Origin: Hyphomicrobiales bacterium
GTDB taxonomy: Bacteria; Pseudomonadota; Alphaproteobacteria; Rhizobiales; Rhizobiaceae
NCBI GenBank assembly: GCA_900468625.1
Contig: UBUL01000039.1
Location: forward strand, 170,642-234,641
DNA length: 64,000 nucleotides
Direction: 5' to 3'
The notes below the pieces were generated by a model. The model ran no database searches and was not told the DNA's origin. It saw only the letters and a program-made list of their open reading frames with translations. A program made the position numbers and the translations under genes. Each line of letters begins with the position of its first letter. Positions within the stretch are counted from its first letter, which is position 1. Shown here one piece after another: positions 8,474 through 18,206 of this stretch.

Positions 8474-9115
8474 ATGAGGCGTACTAAGGAGGAGGCGGCG
8501 GAAACGAGGAGCGAGATTTTGCAGTCTGCAAAAGCTCTGTTCCTCGATAAGGGCTATGAAAATGTCAGTCTGGAGGAGATAGCAGCCGCCGCCGGTGTCA
8601 CGCGGGGCGCGGTGCACTGGCATTTCAAGAACAAGCAGGGGCTGATGTTCGCGATTCGCGATGAGGCTCAGCAACCGTTTCAGGATTTGGCGGATCGGAT
8701 GTCGAAGGAGCTGCCGCTCGATCCTCTCGATCTCATCGCCGATACGATCGCAGCAATATTCGACGACGTTCAGGGCGATCCACGCAATCGCAGCATGCTG
8801 AAGGTGATGATGCATCTCGACATGGCGTTTTGCGACGGCGCCACAAGCCGCGCCAGTTCTTTTCGGCACGACATGCAGGAACACTTCGAACGCATATTCA
8901 CCTCGATGAATAAGAGGACGAAGCTGCCGGCACCCTGGACGCCGGACACCGCCGCTTCCGCACTCACCGCGGTCATCGGCGGCCTGATCACTGAATGGAC
9001 ACTCGATAGGGGCAATTTCCAGCTCGTGCCCTGCGGACAAATGTTCATAAAGATGGTCTTGAAGACCTGGTTCCCGTTTCCCCATACGGAAGAGCTGGCG
9101 GCTACGCCAGTCTAG
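8474..9115 (+). CDS. TetR/AcrR-family transcriptional repressor
   Basis: Regulator of 213 residues. The N-terminal helix-turn-helix is textbook: TRSEILQSAKALFLDKGYENVSLEEIAAAAGVTRGAVHWHFKNKQGLMFAI (about residues 11-61). The C-terminal part (SMLKVMMHLDMAFCDG, SALTAVIGGLITEWTLDRGNFQL) resembles the ligand domain of AcrR/TtgR-type repressors of RND efflux pumps. No efflux pump gene adjoins it in this window, so the target is elsewhere or not identified. The start is the ATG at 8474, preceded by a purine-rich stretch (GTGGAGACG). Confidence 0.9.
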   Translation: MRRTKEEAAETRSEILQSAKALFLDKGYENVSLEEIAAAAGVTRGAVHWHFKNKQGLMFAIRDEAQQPFQDLADRMSKELPLDPLDLIADTIAAIFDDVQGDPRNRSMLKVMMHLDMAFCDGATSRASSFRHDMQEHFERIFTSMNKRTKLPAPWTPDTAASALTAVIGGLITEWTLDRGNFQLVPCGQMFIKMVLKTWFPFPHTEELAATPV

Positions 9116-9338
9116 CAATTCCAGGAAAAGCGCGGCGGTTCTCAGCCCGATTAGGCAAGCAAACCACTGCAGCGACTTTTGCGCGTCATATACGATGCGC
9201 GCCGCTGCAAAGGCATGACAAGAGCAGCTTGCAGAGCCTGTGAAGAGCTGAGCCGACCCAAGAAACCCGGAAAACAAAAAAGGATCCGGAGGGAAAGCCA
9301 GATCCTTTGCTTTGATCGGAGGTCAACCGATCGATGAA

Positions 9339-9394
9339 AGAAGCCCGACTGATTGGAACGCCGGGCTTCTCTTACCCGGCGCGAAGCCGGGTAA
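9339..9394 (-). terminator. Tandem hairpins after ropA, probable terminator
   Basis: Two hairpins lie directly after the porin stop on its strand. The first pairs 9372-9380 with 9386-9394 (TTACCCGGC, loop GCGAA, GCCGGGTAA). The second pairs 9339-9347 with 9362-9370 (9 bp, AGAAGCCCG type) and is followed on the minus strand by a short T-rich run. Together they form a stable 3' end for an abundant mRNA. Confidence 0.65.
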
Positions 9395-9401
9395 TTTGGC
9401 A

Positions 9402-10493
9402 TTAGAAATTGCGCTCGAAGCGCAGGATACCAGCCCACTGATCCTGATTTACAGAATCGAAGTTGGTGTAGGAGACTTCCGGCTCGATGAGCAGGTTCTT
9501 GACCGGGTTCCACTTGACGTTCGTGGTCGCGGCAAAGATCTTCGAGTCGGTGTAGGCGAGCTGCAGGTTCCACTTCAGCTTTTCGTTGATCGGAACGGCA
9601 ACGCCGCCCCAGACGGCCCAGTCACCCCAGCCGCACTTCGACGGATCGTTGACAGGGCAAGCCGAACGGTCGAGGTTGGTGCCGGCATACTTGTTGAGCT
9701 TGGAACCATCGGTGTTCCAGCCGCCCATCAAGAAGGCCGAGAAGACGCCGAAGTCGGCATCGACACGAGCCTTGATGGCGCCTTCTTCGACGATCGAATC
9801 GTAACCGCCGACGACCTTGAAGCCCCATGCGCCAGACTTGAAGCCAGCACCGGCAACAACGTCGGGAGCGTAGTGGTTGGCCTTGTCGTCCGTCCACCAG
9901 CTGGAGCCATAGGAAGCGCCAGAACCGCTGGAGTTCGAATCTTCGACCGAGACGACAGCCGTGAAGCCGTTGCCGGCATCATAATTGTAGGTCAACTGGT
10001 TGAGTTCGTACGGGCCGTCATAGATCACGTCGTCGTTGATGACGTCGCCGGCGTAACCGATGTAGGAGTTATACTGAGAGTCGGCCTTACCGACGAGGAA
10101 ACCACCGAGGCTGATGTTGGCGAACAGCAGCTTGGTGCTGGTCGTGTTGCCGTCGTTCCAGTCCCAACGGATGACCGTGTTGGTCTTCAGCGGGCCGTAT
10201 TCGGTGTCGGTCGCGGTATCGAGCGACAGCTCGGCGCGGGTGTGCCAGAGCGTGCCGTTGTGGCTGTTCGGGTTATAGGCGTCATACCACTGACCTTCGG
10301 TACGAACCTTGCCGCCGATCTTGAGGCAGGTTTCGGTGCCGGGGATGAAGAAGTAGCCAGCGCCGTATGCATCGCAGATACGGACGTATTCCAGCGGCTC
10401 CGGCTGAGCGGCAACGATGGCGTCGGCCGCATGGGCACCGGAAACTGCTGCCAGCGCAGCAGCGGAGCCGAGAAGAAGGCTCTTGATGTTCAT
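9402..10493 (-). CDS. ropA: Outer-membrane porin, RopA/Omp2b type
   Basis: General-diffusion porin of the Rhizobiales Porin_2 family, 363 residues, forming a 16-strand beta-barrel trimer. A Sec signal peptide (MNIKSLLLGSAAALAAVSGAHA, cleaved before ADAI) is followed by the family start VRICDAYGAGYFFIPGTETCLKIGGKVRTEGQW, which holds the two conserved Cys. Alternating amphipathic strands run to the C-terminal Phe needed for barrel assembly. CAGGAG lies upstream of the ATG. Rhizobia carry several ropA copies that are repressed or switched during symbiosis; which paralogue this is cannot be told from the window. Confidence 0.93.
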   Translation of the reverse strand: MNIKSLLLGSAAALAAVSGAHAADAIVAAQPEPLEYVRICDAYGAGYFFIPGTETCLKIGGKVRTEGQWYDAYNPNSHNGTLWHTRAELSLDTATDTEYGPLKTNTVIRWDWNDGNTTSTKLLFANISLGGFLVGKADSQYNSYIGYAGDVINDDVIYDGPYELNQLTYNYDAGNGFTAVVSVEDSNSSGSGASYGSSWWTDDKANHYAPDVVAGAGFKSGAWGFKVVGGYDSIVEEGAIKARVDADFGVFSAFLMGGWNTDGSKLNKYAGTNLDRSACPVNDPSKCGWGDWAVWGGVAVPINEKLKWNLQLAYTDSKIFAATTNVKWNPVKNLLIEPEVSYTNFDSVNQDQWAGILRFERNF

Positions 10494-10546
10494 TTTAAAC
10501 TCCTGGTTGTAATATACATTTCTAATTTACCGCGAGTACAAAGCTG

Positions 10547-10575
10547 GATACCGCCTCAGAGATCGGTTCGGTCAA
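10547..10575 (-). promoter_or_regulatory. Candidate ropA promoter
   Basis: Read on the minus strand, TTGACC (10570-10575) and GGTATC (10547-10552) are spaced by 17 bases, about 55 bases before the porin ATG. The -35 is near consensus and the -10 is weak. No mapped start supports it. Confidence 0.35.
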
Positions 10576-11106
10576 AACGCGACCGGCAGCCCGGCAAATA
10601 CGCACCTGATGTTGGCTAGAGTCCCCTCGAACCTCCTTGATTGACCCCGCGGCAAAGGTTTCGAAATGCCTCTACCGATCCGGACGATTGCTCGACCGCA
10701 AGACAATTTATGTCCTATATTTTGCTTACAAACCGCCCGTATGTTTGTCAATTATATGAAGGTGACCCAGGCGCTACTCTTGCGCGCTGTTGCTCAAATG
10801 CAACTCGCCACGGCGGGGCCGGGACCGCTCCTTCCGGCGAACGCAAGGCACGACAACTCGCGCAAATGCATGCCAGCGGCGATCGCTAACCGTGCGCGGG
10901 CGGAATCGACATCGACAAACGATCGGTGGACGGCCGCCAGCGCCGACGTTGTCACCGACCTATCCTGGTCAAAATCCGGTGGGTGAGGTCTTTCGCGAAA
11001 ACCTCGGCAAGGCTCAGAAATAAAATTCAACAAATCAGCACACACAGAAATGTTGAATTTTCCTAGATTCCGGCGACTCGCGCCATTGGAAAGGGACAAA
11101 TCGCGA
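10576..11106. other. Intergenic region between ropA and glycosyltransferase
   Basis: About 530 bases without a supported gene beyond the ropA promoter area. Open frames here, including one starting at 10666, have no ribosome binding site or recognisable domain. A long regulated upstream region is common for rhizobial porin genes. I saw no strong repeat or hairpin. Confidence 0.4.
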
Positions 11107-11850
11107 ATGAACGAGAACCGGTTGATCTTCATCGCGACCCCCTGCTTTGGCGGGCTCGTTACCAAGGATTACATGCAATCCATCTTCTCTTTGATGCAGA
11201 CGGGCGCCCGCGCCGGGATACAACTGACACTTGCGCTTCTCGGCAATGATGCTCTGATTACCCGCAGTCGCAATACGCTCGTATCGTCCTTCCTCAACGA
11301 CACCTCGGCCACCCACATGCTGTTCGTCGATGCCGACATCAGCTTTGAACCCGATCAGGTCATGCGGCTGCTGGAGGCCGATAAGGATGTCGTCGCCGCT
11401 ATGTATCCGATCAAGGATTATGATTGGGATACCGCTGCCCGCGTCAATACGAACGACGGCGAATCGCTTTCGGCCGCAGCACTCCACTATGTCGGAACGC
11501 CGCTGGTCGGCCAAAGCGCCGAACGCGACGGCGATTTCGTCAGCGCCGTCTATGCGGGCACCGGCATGCTGCTGATCAAGCGCGCCGTCATCGAGATGAT
11601 GATCGCCTCCTATCCTGAGCTGCGCTACGGCACCATCCACGCCTATCCCAGCGCCAAGCGCACGCCGAGCACCCAATATGCCCTGTTCGAATGCATGATT
11701 GAAGAGGGAACGGGCATCTATCTCAGCGAGGATTTCGCCTTCTGCCATCGGTGGCGGGCGCTCGGCGGCAAGATCTGGCTCGATACAGCCAGCAAGCTTT
11801 CCCACACCGGCCCTCATCGTTTCGTCGGCAATACCGCGCCACGTTACTGA
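11107..11850 (+). CDS. GT-A-fold glycosyltransferase-like protein
   Basis: Protein of 247 residues; I chose the ATG at 11107 (MNENRLIFIATPCFGGLVT), preceded by GGAAAGGGA, over the weaker start at 11050. The fold is that of nucleotide-sugar transferases: IFIATPCFGG at the start, NDALITRSRNTLVSSFL, then HMLFVDADISF with the DxD metal-binding motif (about residues 70-80), and the EDFAFCHRWRALGGKIWLD segment that resembles the acceptor-side ED motif. There is no signal peptide or transmembrane helix. It is not linked to polysaccharide genes here, so the sugar and acceptor are unknown. Confidence 0.75.
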   Translation: MNENRLIFIATPCFGGLVTKDYMQSIFSLMQTGARAGIQLTLALLGNDALITRSRNTLVSSFLNDTSATHMLFVDADISFEPDQVMRLLEADKDVVAAMYPIKDYDWDTAARVNTNDGESLSAAALHYVGTPLVGQSAERDGDFVSAVYAGTGMLLIKRAVIEMMIASYPELRYGTIHAYPSAKRTPSTQYALFECMIEEGTGIYLSEDFAFCHRWRALGGKIWLDTASKLSHTGPHRFVGNTAPRY

Positions 11851-11950
11851 ACCGCCGCACGCTGAACGCTCGCCTTTGCACGATAACGTTGTAATTGCAT
11901 GGCTGCGGCACTGATCGATCGGACGAAAAAGTGCCACTATCGTTGCGGGG

Positions 11951-11979
11951 TTGACAGAGGGCGAGGGTAAGGCATAGCC
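11951..11979 (+). promoter_or_regulatory. Probable thiC operon promoter
   Basis: A consensus -35 TTGACA (11951-11956) is followed after 17 bases by ATAGCC (11974-11979) as -10. The predicted start would be about 11985, directly before the riboswitch at 11991. Position strongly supports it although the -10 is weak. Confidence 0.6.
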
Positions 11980-11990
11980 TTTTCCACATT

Positions 11991-12104
11991 CACCAGGGGT
12001 GTCCCGGCAAGGGGCTGAGATACTGCTGAACAATGCGGCTTTGCCGATTGTGGGCGCAGTGACCCGTTGAACCTGATCCAGTTCATACTGGCGTAGGGAC
12101 GGTG
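11991..12104 (+). promoter_or_regulatory. TPP riboswitch (thi box/THI element)
   Basis: Thiamine pyrophosphate-sensing leader RNA. The conserved parts are all present in order: the P1 strand CACCAGGGGTGTCC, GGGGCTGAGATACTG (12011-12025), the core GACCCGTTGAACCTGATC (12061-12078), and GCGTAGGGACGGTG, whose GGTG (12101-12104) closes P1 with CACC (11991-11994). The thi box was first described in front of thiC in Rhizobium etli. Here it should lower thiCOSGE expression when TPP is plentiful. Confidence 0.95.
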
Positions 12105-12180
12105 CAAGCGCTCAAAGGCTTCGGGTTCCCGCTTGGATTCCATGCCGGCGTCTTTTCATCATTCCGGCTGATGACTGGGT

Positions 12181-12199
12181 CTCCAACTGCAATTTGGAG
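12181..12199 (+). promoter_or_regulatory. Hairpin hiding the thiC ribosome binding site
   Basis: CTCCAA (12181-12186) pairs perfectly with TTGGAG (12194-12199), which contains the GGAG ribosome binding site of thiC, 9 bases before its ATG at 12209. This is the expected off-state of a TPP riboswitch that acts on translation. The alternative pairing with the aptamer is inferred and not worked out here. Confidence 0.65.
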
Positions 12200-12208
12200 C
12201 CTCAAACC

Positions 12209-14035
<1,827 letters not shown>

Positions 14036-14036
14036 C

Positions 14037-15017
14037 ATGCGCATTCTCGTCAAGGGGGCCGGCGTTGCCGGCCTCACGGTCGCTCACGAACTTGTTCGGC
14101 GGGGAGCCGAAATCACGATCTCGGACCCCGGCCGGAATTTCAGCCGAGCCGCTTCATGGCTTGCCGGCGGCATGCTGGCGCCATGGTGCGAGCGGGAGAG
14201 CGCCGATGAGGCTGTGCTGGAGCGCGGCCGTGATTCTGCCGATCGATGGGACGCCATCCTGCCGGGCCGGGTCCTCCGCAATGGAACGCTCGTCGTCGCG
14301 CCGAACCGGGATCAAAACGAGCTGAAGCGGTTCGCCAGCCGCACAACGGGCTATCGCTGGATAGAGGAGCGCGAGATCGCCACTCTGGAACCCTCTCTTG
14401 CCGGCCGCTTTCGCCATGCGCTGCTCTTTCCGCAGGAAGCGCATCTCAACCCGCGCGAGGTCCTGCAGCTATTGAAAAACGATCTGTTGGCGAAGGGCGC
14501 AAACTTCATCGAAGGGCTGGCGGACGACGGCGACTTCACGGAAATCGTCGACTGCACGGGGGCGGCCCGCGTCGGCGAAAGCCGCGAGCTGCGCGGTGTA
14601 CGCGGCGAAATGCTCTATCTACAAACGCAGGAGGTCGCGCTCTCGCGCCCCGTCCGCCTGCTGCATCCCCGCTTTCCAGTCTACATCGTGCCGCGCGGCG
14701 AAGGCCTTTTCATGGTTGGTGCGACGATGATCGAAACGGACTCCGACGGGCCGATCACCGCCCGCTCGCTGATGGAACTCCTGAACGCCGCCTATGCGCT
14801 GCACCCCGCCTTTGCCGATGCGGCCATCGTCGAAACCGGCGCCGGCATCCGTCCTGCCTTTCCAGACAACCTCCCGCGCGTGACGCGGCAGGGCAAAACC
14901 ATCCTTATCAACGGCTTCTATCGCCACGGCTTCCTGCTGGCGCCGGCAATGGCTGCGGAGGCCGCGGATCTCATCTTCTCCGGACACGACAACGACAGGA
15001 ACCGCCAATGCGCCTGA
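14037..15017 (+). CDS. thiO: Glycine oxidase ThiO
   Basis: FAD-dependent glycine oxidase of 326 residues that converts glycine to iminoglycine, the glycine-derived part of the thiamine thiazole in aerobes. The N-terminal dinucleotide-binding motif is MRILVKGAGVAGLTVAHELVRRG; it has GAGVAG where GxGxxG is usual. SRAASWLAGGMLAPWCE is the conserved FAD-contacting segment of ThiO, and the C-terminus carries GAGIRPAFPDNLPRV and NGFYRHGFLLAPAMA. The start ATG lies one base after the thiC stop and the end overlaps thiS by 10 bases, so the genes are translationally coupled. Confidence 0.93.
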   Translation: MRILVKGAGVAGLTVAHELVRRGAEITISDPGRNFSRAASWLAGGMLAPWCERESADEAVLERGRDSADRWDAILPGRVLRNGTLVVAPNRDQNELKRFASRTTGYRWIEEREIATLEPSLAGRFRHALLFPQEAHLNPREVLQLLKNDLLAKGANFIEGLADDGDFTEIVDCTGAARVGESRELRGVRGEMLYLQTQEVALSRPVRLLHPRFPVYIVPRGEGLFMVGATMIETDSDGPITARSLMELLNAAYALHPAFADAAIVETGAGIRPAFPDNLPRVTRQGKTILINGFYRHGFLLAPAMAAEAADLIFSGHDNDRNRQCA

Positions 15018-15205
15018 TCATCAATGGCGAAGCGCAGATCGTCAGCGCAACTACGCTTTCACAGCTTCTGGCCGATCTCGACTATGAGGGCGAGTGGCTG
15101 GCAACCGCCGTCAACGGCGAACTTATCCATCGCGAAGAACGCGACGATCACGCTCTCGTCGAAAATGACAGGATCGAGATCCTCACGCCAATGCAGGGAG
15201 GCTAA
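15008..15205 (+). CDS. thiS: Sulfur carrier protein ThiS
   Basis: Ubiquitin-like sulfur carrier of 65 residues. It ends in Gly-Gly (TPMQGG), the tail that is adenylated and turned into a thiocarboxylate to bring sulfur to ThiG. The start MRLIINGEAQ and the segment LATAVNGELIHREERDDHALVENDRIEIL are typical. It overlaps thiO by 10 bases and ends 3 bases before thiG. No thiF gene is present in this operon, so activation must rely on a ThiF/MoeB-like enzyme encoded elsewhere. Confidence 0.95.
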   Translation: MRLIINGEAQIVSATTLSQLLADLDYEGEWLATAVNGELIHREERDDHALVENDRIEILTPMQGG

Positions 15206-15208
15206 TCC

Positions 15209-15982
15209 ATGCTCGAACTCTACGGAAATCAGATCGAATCACACCTTCTTCTCGGTACGGCGCGCTATCCCTCCCCGGCCGTGCTGGCTGAAGCCGTCAA
15301 GCGCTCGGGAACCGAAATCGTTACCGTTTCTCTGCGCCGGGAAACGGCCGGCGGGCGCAATGGCGGTGCGTTTTTCGAGATGATTCGCGACCTTGGCGTT
15401 CGCGTTCTTCCCAATACCGCCGGCTGCCATGGCGTCTCCGAAGCCGTACTGACTGCAAAAATGGCGCGCGAGGTGTTTCGGACCAGCTGGATCAAGCTCG
15501 AAGTCATCGGCAACCACGACACGCTGCAGCCCGATGTCTTCGCGCTGGTCGAGGCAGCGAGGATTCTCACCGATGACGGATTCGAGGTCTTTCCCTATAC
15601 GACGGACGATCTCGTGGTCGCCGAGCGGCTGCTGGAAGCCGGATGCAGGGTATTGATGCCCTGGTGCGCACCGATCGGATCCGCGGCAGGTCCGCTCAAC
15701 CTTTCCGCGCTTCGCTCCATGAGAGCGCATTTTCCGGAGGTGCCGCTAATCGTGGATGCCGGCATCGGCAGGCCTTCGCACGCGACCACCGTCATGGAAC
15801 TCGGCTTCGATGCCGTACTCTTGAACACAGCCGTTGCCGGTGCCGGCGATCCGGCCGCAATGGCGGAAGCTTTTGCCAAGGCGATCGATGCAGGCATGCA
15901 GGCGTTTGGCGCGGGCATGCTGGAGCCGCGCGACATGGCCGTGCCATCGACACCGGTGATCGGAAAGGCGGTTTTCTCGTGA
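15209..15982 (+). CDS. thiG: Thiazole synthase ThiG
   Basis: TIM-barrel enzyme of 257 residues that forms the thiazole phosphate from 1-deoxyxylulose 5-phosphate, iminoglycine and ThiS thiocarboxylate. The Schiff-base lysine is in SWIKLEVIG (Lys96). Other marks are NTAGCHGVSEAVLTAKMARE, LMPWCAPIGSAAG and the phosphate-binding DAGIGRPSHATTVMELGFDAVLLNTAVAGAGDP. AGGGAGG precedes the ATG closely. The gene overlaps thiE by 4 bases. Confidence 0.96.
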   Translation: MLELYGNQIESHLLLGTARYPSPAVLAEAVKRSGTEIVTVSLRRETAGGRNGGAFFEMIRDLGVRVLPNTAGCHGVSEAVLTAKMAREVFRTSWIKLEVIGNHDTLQPDVFALVEAARILTDDGFEVFPYTTDDLVVAERLLEAGCRVLMPWCAPIGSAAGPLNLSALRSMRAHFPEVPLIVDAGIGRPSHATTVMELGFDAVLLNTAVAGAGDPAAMAEAFAKAIDAGMQAFGAGMLEPRDMAVPSTPVIGKAVFS

Positions 15983-16590
15983 CGCTCGACCCCTTCTATC
16001 TGATCGTCGACGACGCAGTCTGGATAAAGAGGCTGGCGCCGCTCGGCGTTAAGCTCGTGCAATTGCGCGTCAAGGATCGCGCGCCGTCGGAAATCCGCAC
16101 GGAAATTCGCGAATCAAAGGCAATTTGCGCCGCCCACGGATGCCAGTTGATCGTCAACGACTACTGGCAGCTTGCGATCGAGGAGGGTTGCGATTTCATT
16201 CATCTCGGCCAAGAGGACCTTGCCGCGGCCGATCTGGATGCGATTCGCGCAGCCGGATTGAAACTGGGCCTTTCGACGCATGACGAGGCGGAACTGCAAA
16301 CGGCGCTCGCCGCCAAACCCGATTACATAGCGCTTGGGCCGATCTATCCGACCATCCTCAAGGCCATGCCGTGGGCTCCGCAGGGGCTGGAGCGCATCGG
16401 CCAATGGAAGGCCCGCATCGGCGACATTCCGCTTGTCGCAATCGGCGGCCTGTCGGTCGAACGCCTTGCGGGCGTTTTCGCACATGGTGCCGATAGCGCA
16501 GCCGTGGTAACGGACATCACCCGCAATCGCGATCCCGAAGCGCGGACACTTGAATGGATAGGAGCGACAAGACGATCGCCTCTGGCCTGA
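15979..16590 (+). CDS. thiE: Thiamine-phosphate synthase ThiE
   Basis: TIM-barrel enzyme of 203 residues that joins HMP diphosphate and thiazole phosphate into thiamine phosphate. It starts at a GTG inside the thiG stop (GTGA overlap): M-TLDPFYLIVDDAVWIKRLAPLGVKLVQLRVKD. Conserved segments are CQLIVNDYWQLAIEEGCDFIHLGQEDL, LGLSTHDEAEL, YIALGPIYPTILK and PLVAIGGLSVERLAGVFAHGADSAAVVTDI. Proteins of this branch have NDYW where most ThiE have NDR. It is the last gene of the operon; thiD is not present. Confidence 0.92.
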   Translation: MTLDPFYLIVDDAVWIKRLAPLGVKLVQLRVKDRAPSEIRTEIRESKAICAAHGCQLIVNDYWQLAIEEGCDFIHLGQEDLAAADLDAIRAAGLKLGLSTHDEAELQTALAAKPDYIALGPIYPTILKAMPWAPQGLERIGQWKARIGDIPLVAIGGLSVERLAGVFAHGADSAAVVTDITRNRDPEARTLEWIGATRRSPLA

Positions 16591-16749
16591 AAAGACGAGG
16601 CCGCGCCCACGTCACTGGCCCCGACCTTCAGAACTTCCGCCCGATGAACGGTGCATTCATAATATATTCAGGTGAACATAATCATGCTTAAAGCGTTGAT
16701 TAAATGGCTCGCGCATTCGCTGAGCACAAAGACTGCTTTGGAGGTAGTC

Positions 16750-17076
16750 ATGATAAAGAAGACGGTTCTTACGGTTTTGCTGGCCGCTACGGTCGTAGGC
16801 GGCGTATTGGCGCCCGTCAGCAGCGCGCAGGCGCAGTATTACGACGGCTATCGCGGTGATTGGCATCGTCATCACCACCATGGTAACGGCGGCGCGATCG
16901 CCGGCGGTGTTGCCGCAGGTCTCCTCGGTGGCCTGATTGTCGGCGGCGCTCTTGCCAACAGGGGTCCGGTTTACGAAGTCGCCCCCCCGCCGCCGAGATG
17001 CTGGTTCGAGGACCGCCGCGTCCAGAACGAGTACGACTACGGCTGGCACTACGAGCGCGTTCGCGTTTGTAACTAA
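16750..17076 (+). CDS. Small secreted Gly- and His-rich protein
   Basis: Protein of 108 residues from the ATG at 16750, which has GGAGG 6 bases upstream; earlier in-frame codons lack such a site. A Sec signal peptide (MIKKTVLTVLLAATVVGGVLAPVSSAQA) is followed by a His cluster (WHRHHHHGNGG), a Gly-zipper-like hydrophobic stretch (AIAGGVAAGLLGGLIVGGAL) and a C-terminal part with two Cys (RCWFEDRRVQNEYDYGWHYERVRVCN). Similar short proteins are frequent in rhizobia and have no assigned role. The glycine-zipper stretch suggests membrane association. A strong terminator follows. Confidence 0.75.
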   Translation: MIKKTVLTVLLAATVVGGVLAPVSSAQAQYYDGYRGDWHRHHHHGNGGAIAGGVAAGLLGGLIVGGALANRGPVYEVAPPPPRCWFEDRRVQNEYDYGWHYERVRVCN

Positions 17077-17131
17077 GCAATAAACGATGCATCCGCACGG
17101 AATGGCTGCGTCGTTTGATGGGTGATTTGGA

Positions 17132-17166
17132 TTTGCCGGCGGCCACAACCGCCGGCAAACTGTTTT
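17132..17166 (+). terminator. Rho-independent terminator
   Basis: TTTGCCGGCGG (17132-17142) and CCGCCGGCAAA (17149-17159) form a perfect 11-bp stem with a 6-base loop, followed by TGTTTT. It ends the small secreted-protein gene and lies 21 bases before the end of the convergent DUF1989 gene. Confidence 0.85.
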
Positions 17167-17186
17167 AAGCCTGCTGCAATGACAAA

Positions 17187-18053
17187 TTACAGGCCGTGTG
17201 TCCTCGGATAGGCGTTGCGTTCCGGGAAAGTCCTCCCGGCAAGGCTTTCAGCCTCAGGTCGCCAGATTTCGACCTGCAAGGGGTAGCAGGGCGCCGTATC
17301 GCTTGAATGCCCGCTGCCGCAATCGCCGCCGGGGCAGGCCGAAAGCGCGCCGAGAAGATCGATCTCTGCAAAGAACTCGATGAAATCGCCCGGCCGCACC
17401 GGGCTTGCCTTCATGAAATACTGATGGGTATCACGGGTAAAGCCGGTACACATGAAAACGTTCAGCACGTCGTGAACATGAAACTCCGCCTCCTGGACGG
17501 AGATATTCATTTCTTTGGCAAGCGCGCGCGACAGGTTGGAATGGCAGCAATGGTGATAGTCGTCGCCCTTCAGCAGCCGGTTCGTGTAGGGATCGCAACG
17601 CGTGCCGATGACATCGTGAACGCCGGCGCCGTCCGCGTCCCAGCCATACCAGCCCAGCGTATCGTGGGTAATCGTCGCCATCGGTCGCAGATAGGGCAGC
17701 GTGCTCCAAAGCCGATCGCCGACACCGACATGAGTGGCGTGCAAAGCCCGCGTCTTGCCGCTGAAGAAGCGCTCCGTCAGATCATCCGCGTTCCACAGAT
17801 TGAGATCGCCCACCTGCGATCCCTCCACGCTGACGATGCGGAAGAAATGCCCTTTAGGCACGCGGAAAGCGCCCCCATCCCGCGGCGGCACGATGACCTC
17901 GCCAACCTTGGTCATATTTGCCCTTGCCGCTCGCAGCAGGTCCATATCGACCGCCGGCAGCGTTCCGTTCGGATAAACCACGACCGGGGGCTTTCGCCGC
18001 CGCTCGTCGGCGTCTGCGGGAACGGGCGTATCAAAAAGCTTATGCATGTTCAT
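17187..18053 (-). CDS. DUF1989 (urea carboxylase-associated) family protein
   Basis: Protein of about 288 residues of the DUF1989 family, often encoded near urea amidolyase or used in nitrogen-compound breakdown. Family segments are VIVPPRDGGAFRVPKGHFFRIVSVEGSQVGDLNLW, GTRCDPYTNRLL, YHHCCHSNLSRAL and the late CPGGDCGSG, whose Cys/His residues probably bind metal. I prefer the ATG at 18053 (MNMHKLFDTP) because AGGAAG lies just upstream; a GTG start at 18104 is possible. No urea carboxylase or allophanate hydrolase gene is nearby, so the substrate is open. The divergent LysR gene is a likely regulator. Confidence 0.8.
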   Translation of the reverse strand: MNMHKLFDTPVPADADERRRKPPVVVYPNGTLPAVDMDLLRAARANMTKVGEVIVPPRDGGAFRVPKGHFFRIVSVEGSQVGDLNLWNADDLTERFFSGKTRALHATHVGVGDRLWSTLPYLRPMATITHDTLGWYGWDADGAGVHDVIGTRCDPYTNRLLKGDDYHHCCHSNLSRALAKEMNISVQEAEFHVHDVLNVFMCTGFTRDTHQYFMKASPVRPGDFIEFFAEIDLLGALSACPGGDCGSGHSSDTAPCYPLQVEIWRPEAESLAGRTFPERNAYPRTHGL

Positions 18054-18180
18054 CAGCTTCCTCAGTATCTCGGGCGGCATTCCATAGTCTGCATGTTCAT
18101 GCACGCAGCTGCCCCTCAGGCATCTGGCGGCAATGTAATGAGAACCGACGCAAGCGCAACGGCGATTGTGCTTGCTCTTT

Positions 18181-18199
18181 GGCTAAGCCTTACTTAGCC
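18181..18199. promoter_or_regulatory. Candidate LysR operator
   Basis: GGCTAAG (18181-18187) and CTTAGCC (18193-18199) are a perfect inverted repeat with a 5-base spacer, 7 bases before the LysR ATG and in the gap to the divergent DUF1989 gene. The 7-5-7 layout is typical of LysR-type sites. Confidence 0.5.
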
Positions 18200-18206
18200 T
18201 AAAGCC

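Noticed and set aside
9312..10619. 435-residue plus-strand open frame opposite ropA
   Set aside because: Covers the porin gene in antisense and runs through its terminator and promoter; no domain seen.
10666..10986. 106-residue open frame in the ropA upstream region
   Set aside because: No ribosome binding site or similarity; mixed composition looks non-coding.
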